This document shows positions 1 to 8,891 of a stretch of 64,000 nt of DNA, one piece after another. The translations under genes were made by a program, and so were the position numbers. Source of the DNA: Paenacidovorax monticola (GTDB lineage: Bacteria > Pseudomonadota > Gammaproteobacteria > Burkholderiales > Burkholderiaceae_C); NCBI RefSeq assembly GCF_014489595.1, contig NZ_CP060790.1, positions 1,054,001 to 1,118,000 on the forward strand. The letters are read 5' to 3'. The notes beneath the pieces were generated by a model. It was not told the DNA's origin and ran no database searches. It was given only the letters and a program-made list of their open reading frames with translations. Position 1 is the stretch's first letter. Each line of letters opens with the position of its first letter.

Positions 1-1874
1 TGCGAAAGCCTCCAGATAGCCATAGCCGATGCCCGCGTTCAGGCCTGCAGTGCGGTCCCAGGCTGCCAGCGCGGCACAGGCCTGGGCCAGTTCGGCACTG
101 CCCGCGCGCCGGCATGGGTGCCTCCGGGGCACAGCGACAGCAGATCATCCAGCACGAGGCCGGCCAGGTGCACGCGGTTGTCCAGCGCCATGGCTTGCAA
201 CTGTTCGAGCGTGATGCGCCGCGTGGGCTTGCCCTCCTGCCGCTGCAGCGCGTCCTCCAGCCAGGTGATGCCCTGGCGCGTGCGCAGGCCCTGCGGCGTA
301 CCGGCCACGCTCAGCACGGGCGAGAAGCCCGTGAGCGGCGCATGGGGGTTGGTGAGCCAGGCGCTGTCGTTGGAGTTCTGCACATAGTCGCGGCGCTCCA
401 GCAACGGCAGCGCGCGGCCCGCGACGATGCCCGTCTGCGGCGCGGCGGGGTCACGCGCCCATTGGCAGCGCGAGGCGTCGCCGCGCAGCACGGGGGCCGG
501 GGCGTCCTCGAAGGCCTCGGCCCGATCAGGCCGGCAGGCGTCCATCTGGGCCTGCGACAGGTGGGGCGCGGGCGTGGCGCTCATGAACACGGTGCGGCCC
601 TGGGCGTCGGCCGCGATGGTGTTGTTCCAGGGGTTGCCCACGATGCGCAGCACCGCCTCCTTCATCTCCTCCAGCGAGCCAGCCCGGTTCATGGCCAGCC
701 ACTGGTCCGCCAGGCGGTGGTTGTCGGAGTTCGTGTCGCGCACGGCATAGGCGTTGCGCCCGTCCCAGGCCAGTTCGCGGAAGGCCAGCACGGGGCCGAA
801 CTCCGTGGCGTACAGGTCGCGCGCGACCGTTTCCAGCCGCCCGTCGGCGCGGCGCACCTCCACGCGCAGCGTCTTGCGCTCCATGGGCTTGCTCTGCCCG
901 TCCACGAGGTAGCGCGTGGCGTCCTGGGGGTCCAGCCGCAGCTGGTAGAACGTGAGCCGCGCTGCGGTGTTGGTGGTGTGTGTCCACGCGAAGTCCTGTG
1001 TGAAGCCGATCCCCACCATGGGCAGGCCCGGCAGCGTGGCGCCCATCACGTCCATGCGGCCCGGAATGCGCAGGTGCAGCTGGTACATGCGCAGCGCGCC
1101 AAACCAGGGGAAATGGGGGTTGCCCAGCACCATGCCGCGCCCGTTGTCGGTGGCCTCGCTGCCCAGGGCGATGCCGTTGCTGCCGGTGCGGGGAGCGCCG
1201 CGCAGCGCCGTGCGCCAGTTGCCCGCCGCCAGGCCCTTGGCCGCACTGGGCGGTTGCGCAGCCACCAGGGCCGGTGCCAGGTCGCCCATGCCGTTGAGGG
1301 CCGCGTAGTCGCGCATGAGGCGCACCAGGTCCAGCTCGTCGATCGCGCGCGCCCAGGGCTGGCCGCGGCAGTCGGCGGGCAGTTGGGCGGCGCCGGTTTC
1401 GCGCAGGTAGCGGTTGTAGCCAGCGGCAAAGCCCTTGAACAGGTCCTGCGCGGCCGGGCTATAGCCGTTCCAGGCGGCGCGCACGCGGGCATCCTCGTTG
1501 TGCAGGCGGTAGAAGAAGTCCGAGGTCAGGTTCTGCGGCAAGCCGCCCACCTCGGATTCGGGCGCAGCGCCTTCCCCGAAGTGGCGCGCGCGCTCGCCGC
1601 GCACGGTGGTGAAGTGTTCGGCCAGCATGCAGAAGTTGTCCTGCGCGTAGGCATAGCCCACGCCATAGCCTATGCCCTTCTCGTTGGCGGCCTCGATGTG
1701 CGGGATGCCATGGGCCGTGCGCCGGATGTCGGCCTTGAAGCCGCTGGCACCGCCCGAGCCTCCGCCCCCGCAGGCCGCGAGCAGGGCCGCGGCGCAGGCC
1801 ACGGCGCCCAGCCGGTAGGAGTGCCGCCCCGCGCGGCCGGGGAGAGGATGGGTAGGAGAACGAAATGAGTGCAT
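1..1874 (-). CDS. Penicillin acylase family lipoprotein (3' part frameshifted, runs off the window)
   Basis: Ntn-hydrolase of the penicillin/acyl-homoserine-lactone acylase family, expected to hydrolyse an amide bond outside the cytoplasm; the substrate cannot be read from sequence. The ATG at 1874 is chosen because a lipoprotein signal follows, with a hydrophobic stretch and lipobox LAAC (Cys35). An upstream start would only add basic, untypical residues. The autocatalytic cleavage motif GSNG has its nucleophilic Ser at about residue 232. The uninterrupted frame stops at 39, after about 610 codons, in residues unlike the family. From about base 99 another frame reads SAELAQACAALAAW and stays open to base 1, as expected for the family, which usually has 700-850 residues. 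One missing base near 99-110 would explain this. The family call is firm; the gene's intactness is uncertain. Confidence 0.8.
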
Positions 1875-2099
1875 GGTGAGCCCAGAAGGGTTTTGAAGCC
1901 GCCACGGCCCCATGCCGTGGCACCGCACCCACCATAGAAAGCGTGCCTGGGCCTCGCGTGAAGGCTTGCTGAACGGACGCTGAACACCCCGCTCCCGGCG
2001 CGGAATAGGCGCCGGGCGCATACTGCCCCGCGAAGCCATGCCAGCCCCGGGGCCCGGCTTCAGCTTTTGCTAAGCCGGGCACACTACGCTTGCCTGCCT

Positions 2100-2999
2100 A
2101 TGAAATGGTTCATCCTCTTCGTGTTCCTGGCCAGCACCCTGGTCGTGCACTGGCGCGGCCAGGTCCGCCACCGCTTCCTGCGCCAGCTCTCGGACCACTC
2201 CACCTTCCTCGCGCCGCTCAACGTGTTCATGTACCTGTTCTCGCGGGTGCCCAACACGCCCTACCTGCCGGTGGCGCAGTTTCCCGAGATGCAGGCGCTG
2301 CAGCAGAACTGGCCGCAGATCCGCGAAGAAGCCCTGCGCCTGCGCGAGGCGGGCGGCATCAAGGCCTCGAACCGGCTCGACGACGTGGGCTTCAACTCGT
2401 TCTTCAAGAGCGGCTGGAAACGCTTCTACCTCAAGTGGTACGACGACGCCCACCCTTCGGCCACCACGCTGTGCCCGAACACCACGGCATTGCTGCGCGC
2501 GATCCCCTCGGTCAAGGCGGCCATGTTCGCAGAGCTGCCGCCGGGCAGCCGCCTCGTGCGCCACCGCGACCCCTACGCCGGATCGCTGCGCTACCACCTG
2601 GGCCTGCAGACGCCCAACAGCGAGGACTGCTACATCGAGGTGGACGGCCAGCGCTACCACTGGCGCGACGGCGAGGCCGTGGTGTTCGACGAGACCTTCA
2701 TCCACTACGCGGAGAACACCACACAGGCCGACCGCGTGATCCTGTTTTGCGACATCGAGCGGCCCTTGCGCTACCGCTGGGCCCAGGCCGTGAACCGCTG
2801 GTTCGCGCGCCACCTGCTGGCCGCTGCCGCCGCGCCCAACGAGGCCGGCGACCGCACGGGCGGCATCAACCGCGCCTTCCACTACATCTACCAGGTGCGC
2901 CTCGTCGGCAAGCGCCTCAAGGCCTGGGACCGGCGCGTGTACTACCTCGTGAAGTGGACGCTGTTCGGCGGCATCGCGGCGCTGATCTTCCTGTGGTGA
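2100..2999 (+). CDS. lpxO: Lipid A hydroxylase LpxO-like (aspartyl/asparaginyl beta-hydroxylase fold)
   Basis: Fe(II)/2-oxoglutarate-dependent dioxygenase of the aspartyl/asparaginyl beta-hydroxylase family. Its membrane-anchored bacterial members (LpxO, about 300 aa) 2-hydroxylate a secondary acyl chain of lipid A at the inner membrane. The product has 299 residues, with a hydrophobic N-terminal anchor right after the start, a C-terminal hydrophobic helix, and the iron-ligand region around HRDPYAGSLRYH, followed by the second His in ETFIHYAEN. The start at 2100 (MKWF) is preferred over an in-frame upstream codon because the anchor begins there. It converges on waaA, 30 bases away, which fits an envelope role. 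Substrate specificity is inferred from overall architecture. Confidence 0.82.
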   Translation: MKWFILFVFLASTLVVHWRGQVRHRFLRQLSDHSTFLAPLNVFMYLFSRVPNTPYLPVAQFPEMQALQQNWPQIREEALRLREAGGIKASNRLDDVGFNSFFKSGWKRFYLKWYDDAHPSATTLCPNTTALLRAIPSVKAAMFAELPPGSRLVRHRDPYAGSLRYHLGLQTPNSEDCYIEVDGQRYHWRDGEAVVFDETFIHYAENTTQADRVILFCDIERPLRYRWAQAVNRWFARHLLAAAAAPNEAGDRTGGINRAFHYIYQVRLVGKRLKAWDRRVYYLVKWTLFGGIAALIFLW

Positions 3000-3029
3000 T
3001 TTGCGCCGCCGCACCCACAGCCTGAAACC

Positions 3030-4380
3030 TCAGCGCGCGCGCTGGCCCTGCAGCAGGCCCGCCACGGCACGCGCCGTGGCCCCGGCCGCGCCCCGGTGCG
3101 CCCGGGCAAAGGCGGCAGCCGTTTCGCGCGAGCGCGCCAGGCGCGGTGCGTCGGCGGCCAGCGCGCAGGCACGCTCCATGCCGTCCTCCAGCGTGGCCAC
3201 GCGCTCGGCGGCACCGGCGGCACAGGCCAGCTCGGCCGCCTCGGCGAAGTTGAAGGTGTGCGGCCCCAGCACCACGGGGCAGCCGCAGGCGGCGGCCTCG
3301 ATGAGGTTCTGGCCCCCAGCGGCGCGAAGCTGCCCCCAGCAAGGCCACGTCGGCCAGGCCGTAGTACAGCGCCATCTCTCCGAGCGAGTCGCCCAGCCAC
3401 ACGTCGGCCCCGGCATCGGGCTCCAGCGCCCAGGTGCTGCGGCGCGACACCGTGAGGCCCGCGTCAAGCAGCAGGCGGTGCACCTCGTCAAAGCGCTGCG
3501 GGTGGCGCGGCACGATGAGCCAGCGGATGCCGTTTGCTTCACTTTTAATAGCATCTTGCGCCTGTCCCACCTGCGCGGCAAGCTGTTCTTGCTTCAAGGC
3601 CTCCAGCCACATCGCCTCCTCGCCCTCGCGGCTGCTGGCCAGCATGACCACGGGGCGCGGCTGGCCCGCGCGCCAGGCGCGGCCGCGCGCGACCTGGGGC
3701 GCGTCGGGCACCACGTCGAACTTGAGGTTGCCAAACACGCCCTGCACGGGCGCGCCCAGCGCGCGCAGGCGCTCGGCGTCGGCCTCGGTCTGCGCCCATA
3801 CGGCAGCCAGCCCCCGGTAGGCGGGGCGTGCGAGCCAGCCCAGGCGCCGGGCGTTGGCCAGTGAACGCGCATTGAGCCGTGCATTGGCCAGCACCAGCGG
3901 AATGCCGCGCGCGCGGCAGCCCGCAACGAGGTTGGGCCAGACCTCGGTCTCCATGAGGATGCCGATGGCCGGGCGGAACTGGCGCAGGAAGCGCCGCACC
4001 GCGCCCGGCGTGTCCCAGGGCTGCCAGACCTGCACATCGCCGGGCTGCAGCAGCTTCTCGCCCTCGGCCCGGCCCGTGGCCGTGCCATGCGTGAGCAGCA
4101 GGCGCATGCCGGGCATTTCGCGGCGCAGCGCGGCCAGCAGGATGGCGGCGGCCCGCGTCTCGCCCAGCGACACCGCGTGGACCCACACGAAGCGCGCCGC
4201 CGGGTCGGTGCTGCTGTGCGGCACCAGGCTGTCGATGGGCGGCGGGTAGCGCCCGAAGCGCTCGCCCACGGCCTTGGCATAGCCGGGCTCGGCCACGGCG
4301 CGGCGGCGCAGCTTGCGCCGCAGCAGCGGCTGGGCGGCCCAGGTGGCGGCGGAATAGAGCCAGAGCACGGGACGGGCCAT
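3030..4380 (-). CDS. waaA: 3-deoxy-D-manno-octulosonic acid (Kdo) transferase, with two apparent 1-base deletions
   Basis: Transfers Kdo from CMP-Kdo to lipid IVA at the inner membrane, a step normally essential in Gram-negative bacteria. The N-terminal membrane segment follows the ATG at 4380. The family motif SLGET (catalytic Glu) and ETEVWPNL are present, as is the LIVPRHPQRF block. The frame breaks twice within 25 bases, at the C runs 3313-3317 and 3333-3337. Adding one base to each restores LLGGSFAPLGGQNLIEAAA, the conserved CMP-Kdo-binding loop, and the third frame then continues to the stop at 3030. The restored product is about 450 aa, longer than the roughly 425 usual. Part of the excess, near residues 270-285, comes from a repeat-like segment at 3535-3562. 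Confidence 0.88.
3535..3562. repeat. Degenerate dispersed repeat copy inside waaA
   Basis: The stretch TTTTAATAGCATCTTGCGCC resembles the intergenic repeat copies near 18747, 28391, 30210 and 53558. It lies in frame within waaA and encodes a low-complexity insertion just before the LIVPRHPQ block. Assignment to the repeat family rests on a short match, so it is tentative. Confidence 0.35.
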
Positions 4381-4439
4381 CTCAGTTATCCATAGCGCTG
4401 CGCACCACCCACGCCGCATGAAACTGCCGCCCCCAGGCG

Positions 4440-4550
4440 CGGGCCGCCGCGCAAGGGCCGCCCCGCCGCGCTGGCGGCGTCCCCCTGCCCGCATTGCGCA
4501 GCAATGCGAGAGCGGGGGGAAGCGGCGAAGCCGCTCAGGGGAGCGTCGTT
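4440..4550. repeat. Inverted-repeat-rich intergenic element
   Basis: The 175-base gap between waaA and the phosphomannomutase gene holds two tight hairpins. One is GCATTGC-gca-GCAATGC at 4491-4507, flanked by CCCCC and GGGGG. The other is AGCGGC-gaa-GCCGCT at 4521-4535. I recall very similar GC-rich hairpin pairs recurring between genes in Comamonadaceae, so this is probably a copy of that dispersed element. There is no U tract, so it is not a typical intrinsic terminator. Confidence 0.5.
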
Positions 4551-4555
4551 TCACT

Positions 4556-5944
4556 TCAGTGCGCCGCGCTGCCCACCTGGGCACCGGGCTTCACACGCTC
4601 CAGCAGGGCCAGCATCGCGGCCTCGATGCGGTGCAGGGCCTCGCCCGTATGGCCCTCGAAACGCAGCACCAGCACCGGCGTGGTGTTGCTCGCGCGGATC
4701 AGGCCGAAGCCGTCGGGCCAGTCCACGCGCAGCCCGTCGATGGTGCTGACCTGCGCGGGCGCGGCGAACGTGCCATTCGCCAGCGCCTGCAGTTCGGCCG
4801 TGAGGCGGTGTGGTTCGCCCTCGGCGCACTGCACGTTGAGTTCGGGCGTGGAATGGCTCGTGGGCAGCGCGTTGAGCACGGCGCTCGGGTCGGCGTGGCG
4901 GCTCACGATCTCGAGCAGGCGGCAGCCCGCGTAGGTGCCATCGTCAAAGCCGTACCAGCGCTCCTTGAAGAAGATGTGGCCGCTCATTTCGCCGCCCAGG
5001 GGCGAATCCACCTCCTTCATGCGCGCCTTGATGAGCGAATGGCCCGTCTTGTACATGAGCGGGCGGCCACCCGCCTCGGCAATGGCGGGCGCCAGGCGCT
5101 GCGTGCACTTCACGTCGAACAGGATGGTGCCGCCGGGCACGCGCGAGAGCACGTCCTGCGCGAACAGCATCATCTGGCGGTCGGGGAAGATGTTCTGGCC
5201 GTCCTTGGTCACGATGCCCAGGCGGTCGCCGTCGCCGTCGAAGGCCAGGCCCAGCTCGGCGTCGGAGTTCTGCAGCGCGGCGATCAGGTCGCGCAGGTTC
5301 TCGGGCTTGCTCGGGTCGGGATGGTGGTTGGGGAAGTTGCCGTCCACCTCGGAGAACAGCTCTGTCACCTCGCAGCCAAGCGCGCGGAAGATGCCCGGGG
5401 CCGAGGCGCCGGCCACGCCGTTGCCGCAGTCCACCACGATCTTCATCGGGCGCGCGAGCTTCACGTCGCCCACGATGCGCTGCACGTAGGCGGGCAGCAC
5501 GTCGGCCTGGCGCACGCTGCCGCCAGGGGCCAACTGCCAGCTCTCGGCCTCCATGGTGCGGCGCAGCTGCTGGATCTCCTCGCCATAGATGGCGCGGCCG
5601 GCCAGCACCATCTTGAAGCCGTTGTAATCCTTGGGGTTGTGGCTGCCCGTGATCTGGATGCCGCTCTGGCACAGCGTCGCGGCCGCGAAGTACAGCATGG
5701 GCGTGGTGCACATGCCGATGTCGATGACCTCGACACCGCTCTCCACCAGGCCCTGGATCAGCGCGGCCGCCAGGGCCGGGCCCGAGAGGCGCCCGTCGCG
5801 CCCCACGGCCACCGTGCGCTGGCCCTCGGCCCGCGCCGCGGCGCCGAACGCGCGTCCCAGGCCCAGGGCCACGGATTCATTCAGGGTGCTCGGAACGATG
5901 CCGCGGATGTCGTAGGCCTTGAAGATCGAGGGCGAGAGCTGCAC
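4556..5944 (-). CDS. manB: Phosphomannomutase/phosphoglucomutase (AlgC/ManB type)
   Basis: Alpha-D-phosphohexomutase of 462 residues, matching the AlgC type (about 463). It interconverts hexose-1- and hexose-6-phosphates (mannose, glucose) in the cytoplasm and feeds LPS and exopolysaccharide sugar-nucleotide synthesis. The N-terminus carries KAYDIRG. The phosphoserine loop TGSHNP has Ser at about residue 101, and the Mg-binding DGDGDR and the sugar-binding GGEMSGH follow in the expected order. The start is the ATG at 5944. It is co-directional with waaA but separated by 175 bases of hairpin-rich DNA, so it is probably a separate transcript. Symbol usage varies (algC, manB, pgm). Confidence 0.9.
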   Translation of the reverse strand: MQLSPSIFKAYDIRGIVPSTLNESVALGLGRAFGAAARAEGQRTVAVGRDGRLSGPALAAALIQGLVESGVEVIDIGMCTTPMLYFAAATLCQSGIQITGSHNPKDYNGFKMVLAGRAIYGEEIQQLRRTMEAESWQLAPGGSVRQADVLPAYVQRIVGDVKLARPMKIVVDCGNGVAGASAPGIFRALGCEVTELFSEVDGNFPNHHPDPSKPENLRDLIAALQNSDAELGLAFDGDGDRLGIVTKDGQNIFPDRQMMLFAQDVLSRVPGGTILFDVKCTQRLAPAIAEAGGRPLMYKTGHSLIKARMKEVDSPLGGEMSGHIFFKERWYGFDDGTYAGCRLLEIVSRHADPSAVLNALPTSHSTPELNVQCAEGEPHRLTAELQALANGTFAAPAQVSTIDGLRVDWPDGFGLIRASNTTPVLVLRFEGHTGEALHRIEAAMLALLERVKPGAQVGSAAH

Positions 5945-6018
5945 GGGAAAACCTGTTGTGGGAGTGAGGGGGGAAACCGCGCATTGTAGGCGGCCCCTCC
6001 CCCGCGCCCTCCCCCGCC

Positions 6019-6990
6019 TCAGACCTTGATGGCCAGGCGCTCAATGAGCTGCTTGAAGAAGGCGTTGTCGCGCGCGATCAGCGCCTTGAACTCGGGCGCG
6101 TCGAGGTAGCCCTCGCCCATGTTCTGCTTGGCCATGGTCTCGCGCAGCGCGGGCTCCTGCAGCGTCTTGGCCATGGCGGCGCGCAGCTGCGCCACCACCT
6201 CGGGCGGCGTGCCCTTGGGTGCGGCCAGGCCGCGCCAGCCGCCGATGGCCAGATCGATCTGCCGCTCCTTGAGCGTGGGCACCTGTTCCCAGCCCGCACC
6301 GATGCGCTTGTCGGCCATCACGGCCAGCGGGCGCACCTTGCCCGCAGCCACGTAGGTGGCCACCTCCACGGGCGTGACGGCCACGGCCTCGATGTGCCCG
6401 CCCAGCAGGTCGAGCACGGCCGGGTTGGCGCCCCGGTACGGCGCGTGGTTGAACTGCGCCTGGGTCTTGTCCTCCAGCGCCGCGGCCGCCAGATGGCCCA
6501 GCGAGCCCGGCCCCGCATTGCCCACGCGCACCGCGCCGGGGTTCTTGCGCGCGGCGGCAAGCAGGTCCTCGAGGGTGCGGTAGGGCGAATCGGCGCGCAC
6601 GGCGATGGTGGCCGGGTCGGCGTTGAGCCGCGCGATGGGCAGCACGTCGTCGGCCGTGAATTTCACGAGGCCCATGTGCGGGATCATCGTGATTTCCACC
6701 GTGATGACCGCGAGCTTGTAGCCGTCGGGCTTGGCGTTGACGAGTTCGCCCCAGCCGATGCCGCCGCTCGCGCCGGCGCGGTTGACGACGATGAGGTTCT
6801 GCGGCAGGTGGTGGCGCGCCTGCTCGGCCAGGGCGCGGGCGAGCACGTCGGTGCCGCCGCCGGCCGCGAACGGCACGATGAGCTCGATGGGCTTGTTCGG
6901 GTAGGCCTGCGCGCGCGCGGGCAGCGCGGCGGCGGCCGCCAGGGCGGCGAGGGACTGGACGGCGCGGCGGCGGTCGATGCGGGAAGTCAT
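6019..6990 (-). CDS. Bug/TctC-family periplasmic solute-binding receptor
   Basis: Tripartite tricarboxylate transporter receptor (Bug family), about 323 residues. A twin-arginine-like basic start (RIDRRRAVQSL) and a hydrophobic signal ending in ARAQA precede the mature domain. The family block PNKPIELIVPFAAGGGTD and the second ligand loop (GANPAVLDLLGGH) are present. No TctA/TctB membrane components are nearby, so it is an orphan receptor, as is common in Burkholderiales. The ATG at 6990 is chosen; a TTG 18 bases upstream would add six residues. It lies 28 bases behind a second receptor and downstream of iolC-iolB, so co-expression with inositol genes is likely. The ligand is unknown. Confidence 0.88.
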   Translation of the reverse strand: MTSRIDRRRAVQSLAALAAAAALPARAQAYPNKPIELIVPFAAGGGTDVLARALAEQARHHLPQNLIVVNRAGASGGIGWGELVNAKPDGYKLAVITVEITMIPHMGLVKFTADDVLPIARLNADPATIAVRADSPYRTLEDLLAAARKNPGAVRVGNAGPGSLGHLAAAALEDKTQAQFNHAPYRGANPAVLDLLGGHIEAVAVTPVEVATYVAAGKVRPLAVMADKRIGAGWEQVPTLKERQIDLAIGGWRGLAAPKGTPPEVVAQLRAAMAKTLQEPALRETMAKQNMGEGYLDAPEFKALIARDNAFFKQLIERLAIKV

Positions 6991-7018
6991 GGCAAGAGGG
7001 ATTCGCAAGTCAGGGAGG

Positions 7019-7993
7019 TCAGTCGAGGCGGATGTTGGCGGCCTTGATCACGCCGCTCCAGAGCTTCTGCTCCGAGCGCACGAACTCGGTGAACTGCGCG
7101 GGCGCCATGGGCATGGGCTGGATGCCCAGCTCTTCGAGCCGTGCGCGCATCTCGGGGTGCTTGAGCGCGGCCACGAGGTCCTTGTTGAGCCGCTGCACCA
7201 CCGCATCGGGCAGCTTGGCCGGCCCCACGAAGCCCTGCCACGCGTAGGCCTCGAAGCCGGGCACGCCGGCCTCGGCCATGGTGGGCACGTCGGGCAGGAT
7301 GGACAGGCGCTGCGGCGTGGCCACGGCCAGCACGCGGATCTTGCCGCCCTTGATCATCGAGAGGCTGGGCGGCAGGTCCACGAACATGGTCTGCACCTGC
7401 CCCGCCATCAGGTCCTGCAGCGCGGGAGCCGAGCCCTTGTAGGGCACGTGCATCAGGTCCGTGCCCGTGCGCTGCTTGAACAGCTCCAGCGCCACGTGCA
7501 GCGGCGAGCCGGGCCCCGACGAGGCGCTGGAGACGCTGCCGGGCGACTTCTTCACGAGCGCGAGCAGCTCCTGCACGTTCTTGGCCGGAAAGTTGGGTGC
7601 CACGGCCAGCACCAGCGGCATCTTGCCCAGGCCGCCGATGAAGGTGAAGTCTTTACCCGCGTCGTAGCTCAGCGAGGCGTACATCGCGGGGTTGAAGGCG
7701 AGCGTGCCCGAATCGGCCGTGCCCACGGTATAGCCGTCGGGCTGCGAACGTGCGATGAAGGTGGCGCCGATGATGCTGGCCGCGCCCGGCTTGTTGTCCA
7801 CCACCACGGGCTGGCCCAGGTCGTGCCCCATGCGGGTGGCAAGGTTGCGCGCGATCACGTCGGTGGTGCCGCCGGGCGCGTAGGGCACGACCCATTTCAC
7901 GGGCTGGTTGGGAAAGGCGCCGCTCTGGGCGTGCGCGCCCAGGCCGCAGGCGAGCAGCAAGGCGCCCACCAGGCGAAGGGTGTTGCGTTTCAT
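7019..7993 (-). CDS. Bug/TctC-family periplasmic solute-binding receptor
   Basis: Second orphan Bug receptor, 324 residues, with a clear Sec signal peptide (MKRNTLRLVGALLLACGLGAH then AQ). The first ligand loop FPNQPVKWVVPYAPGGTTDV and the second loop (GSAPALQDLMAGQVQ) are canonical. It follows iolB after 91 bases on the same strand and precedes the other receptor by 28 bases, so all four genes may form one unit. Identity between the two receptors is low, which suggests different ligands or an old duplication. The ligand cannot be called. Confidence 0.88.
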   Translation of the reverse strand: MKRNTLRLVGALLLACGLGAHAQSGAFPNQPVKWVVPYAPGGTTDVIARNLATRMGHDLGQPVVVDNKPGAASIIGATFIARSQPDGYTVGTADSGTLAFNPAMYASLSYDAGKDFTFIGGLGKMPLVLAVAPNFPAKNVQELLALVKKSPGSVSSASSGPGSPLHVALELFKQRTGTDLMHVPYKGSAPALQDLMAGQVQTMFVDLPPSLSMIKGGKIRVLAVATPQRLSILPDVPTMAEAGVPGFEAYAWQGFVGPAKLPDAVVQRLNKDLVAALKHPEMRARLEELGIQPMPMAPAQFTEFVRSEQKLWSGVIKAANIRLD

Positions 7994-8084
7994 GGTTTTG
8001 TCTCCTTGGTTGACTTATGGGGAAAATCACGCTCCAGCGCTTTGCCATCCGGCGCCGGAAGCTATTCAATGCATAGCAACGGTG

Positions 8085-8891
8085 TCAGCGTGGCTCCAGC
8101 ATCCAGGCGTGCTGCGGGTCGTTCCAGAAAGCCCAGCGGCGCTGTGGGCCGGCCATCGTGTTGAGGTAGTACAGGTCGTAGGCGTGGGGCGCCACGCAGG
8201 GGTGGTAGCCCCGCGGCACGAGCACGGTGTCGCGGTGCTCCACGGCCATGGCCTCGTCCAGGCTGCGGTCGTCGGTGTACACGCGCTGGAAAGCGAAGCC
8301 CTGCTCGGGCCGCAGCATGTGGTAGTAGGTTTCCTCCAGCGAGGTCTCGCCCTCGCGGGCCGTGTCGTGCTTGTGCGGCGGGTAGCTCGACGAATGGCCC
8401 GCGGGCGTGACCACTTCGACCACGAGCAGGCCCTCGGCGGGCTCGCTCTCGGGCAGGATGTCGCACACGTAGCGCGTGTTGCTGCCCTGCCCGCGCACGC
8501 TGCGCTTCATCTGGCCGGGCTCGATCACGCGCGCGGGCAGCCGCCCTTGGGCGGGCGCGGTGGAAAACGCCACCTCCACGTTGCCGCGCGCCGTGATCTG
8601 CACGCGGCGCCGGGGCGGCACGTAGACGGCCGTGGGCGCGGCGTCGTCGAACACCGACGCGCGGCTGCCCAGGGCACTGTGCAGCGCACCGTTGACCTGC
8701 ACGTCGGCCTGGCCCGTGAGGATCGTGATGCACAGCTCGCGCCCTTCGGGCAGGTCGAACACCTCTTCCTCCCCCGCCCCGAGGCGCAGCGCGCGGAACC
8801 CCACGTGGCGCCAGCCGGCGGACCGGGGCGTGATGTCGGCCACCACGCGCCCCGTGCGCGCGGCCTTGACCAGCAGCGGACTGATCGTCAT
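8085..8891 (-). CDS. iolB: 5-deoxy-glucuronate isomerase
   Basis: Converts 5-deoxy-D-glucuronate to 2-deoxy-5-keto-D-gluconate in myo-inositol catabolism. The 268-residue product matches the usual length and the two-cupin fold, with metal-ligand motifs such as SSYPPHKHD and the C-terminal block with PRGYHPC. Its start codon overlaps the iolC stop by four bases (8888-8891), which indicates translational coupling. Other inositol genes (iolG, iolE, iolD, iolA) are not in the window. Confidence 0.93.
   Translation of the reverse strand: MTISPLLVKAARTGRVVADITPRSAGWRHVGFRALRLGAGEEEVFDLPEGRELCITILTGQADVQVNGALHSALGSRASVFDDAAPTAVYVPPRRRVQITARGNVEVAFSTAPAQGRLPARVIEPGQMKRSVRGQGSNTRYVCDILPESEPAEGLLVVEVVTPAGHSSSYPPHKHDTAREGETSLEETYYHMLRPEQGFAFQRVYTDDRSLDEAMAVEHRDTVLVPRGYHPCVAPHAYDLYYLNTMAGPQRRWAFWNDPQHAWMLEPR

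Noticed and set aside
114..1868. A 584-codon open frame opposite the penicillin-acylase gene
   Set aside because: Antisense shadow in high-GC DNA. The product is rich in Arg, His and Gly with no domain, while the minus strand has signal peptide and family motifs.
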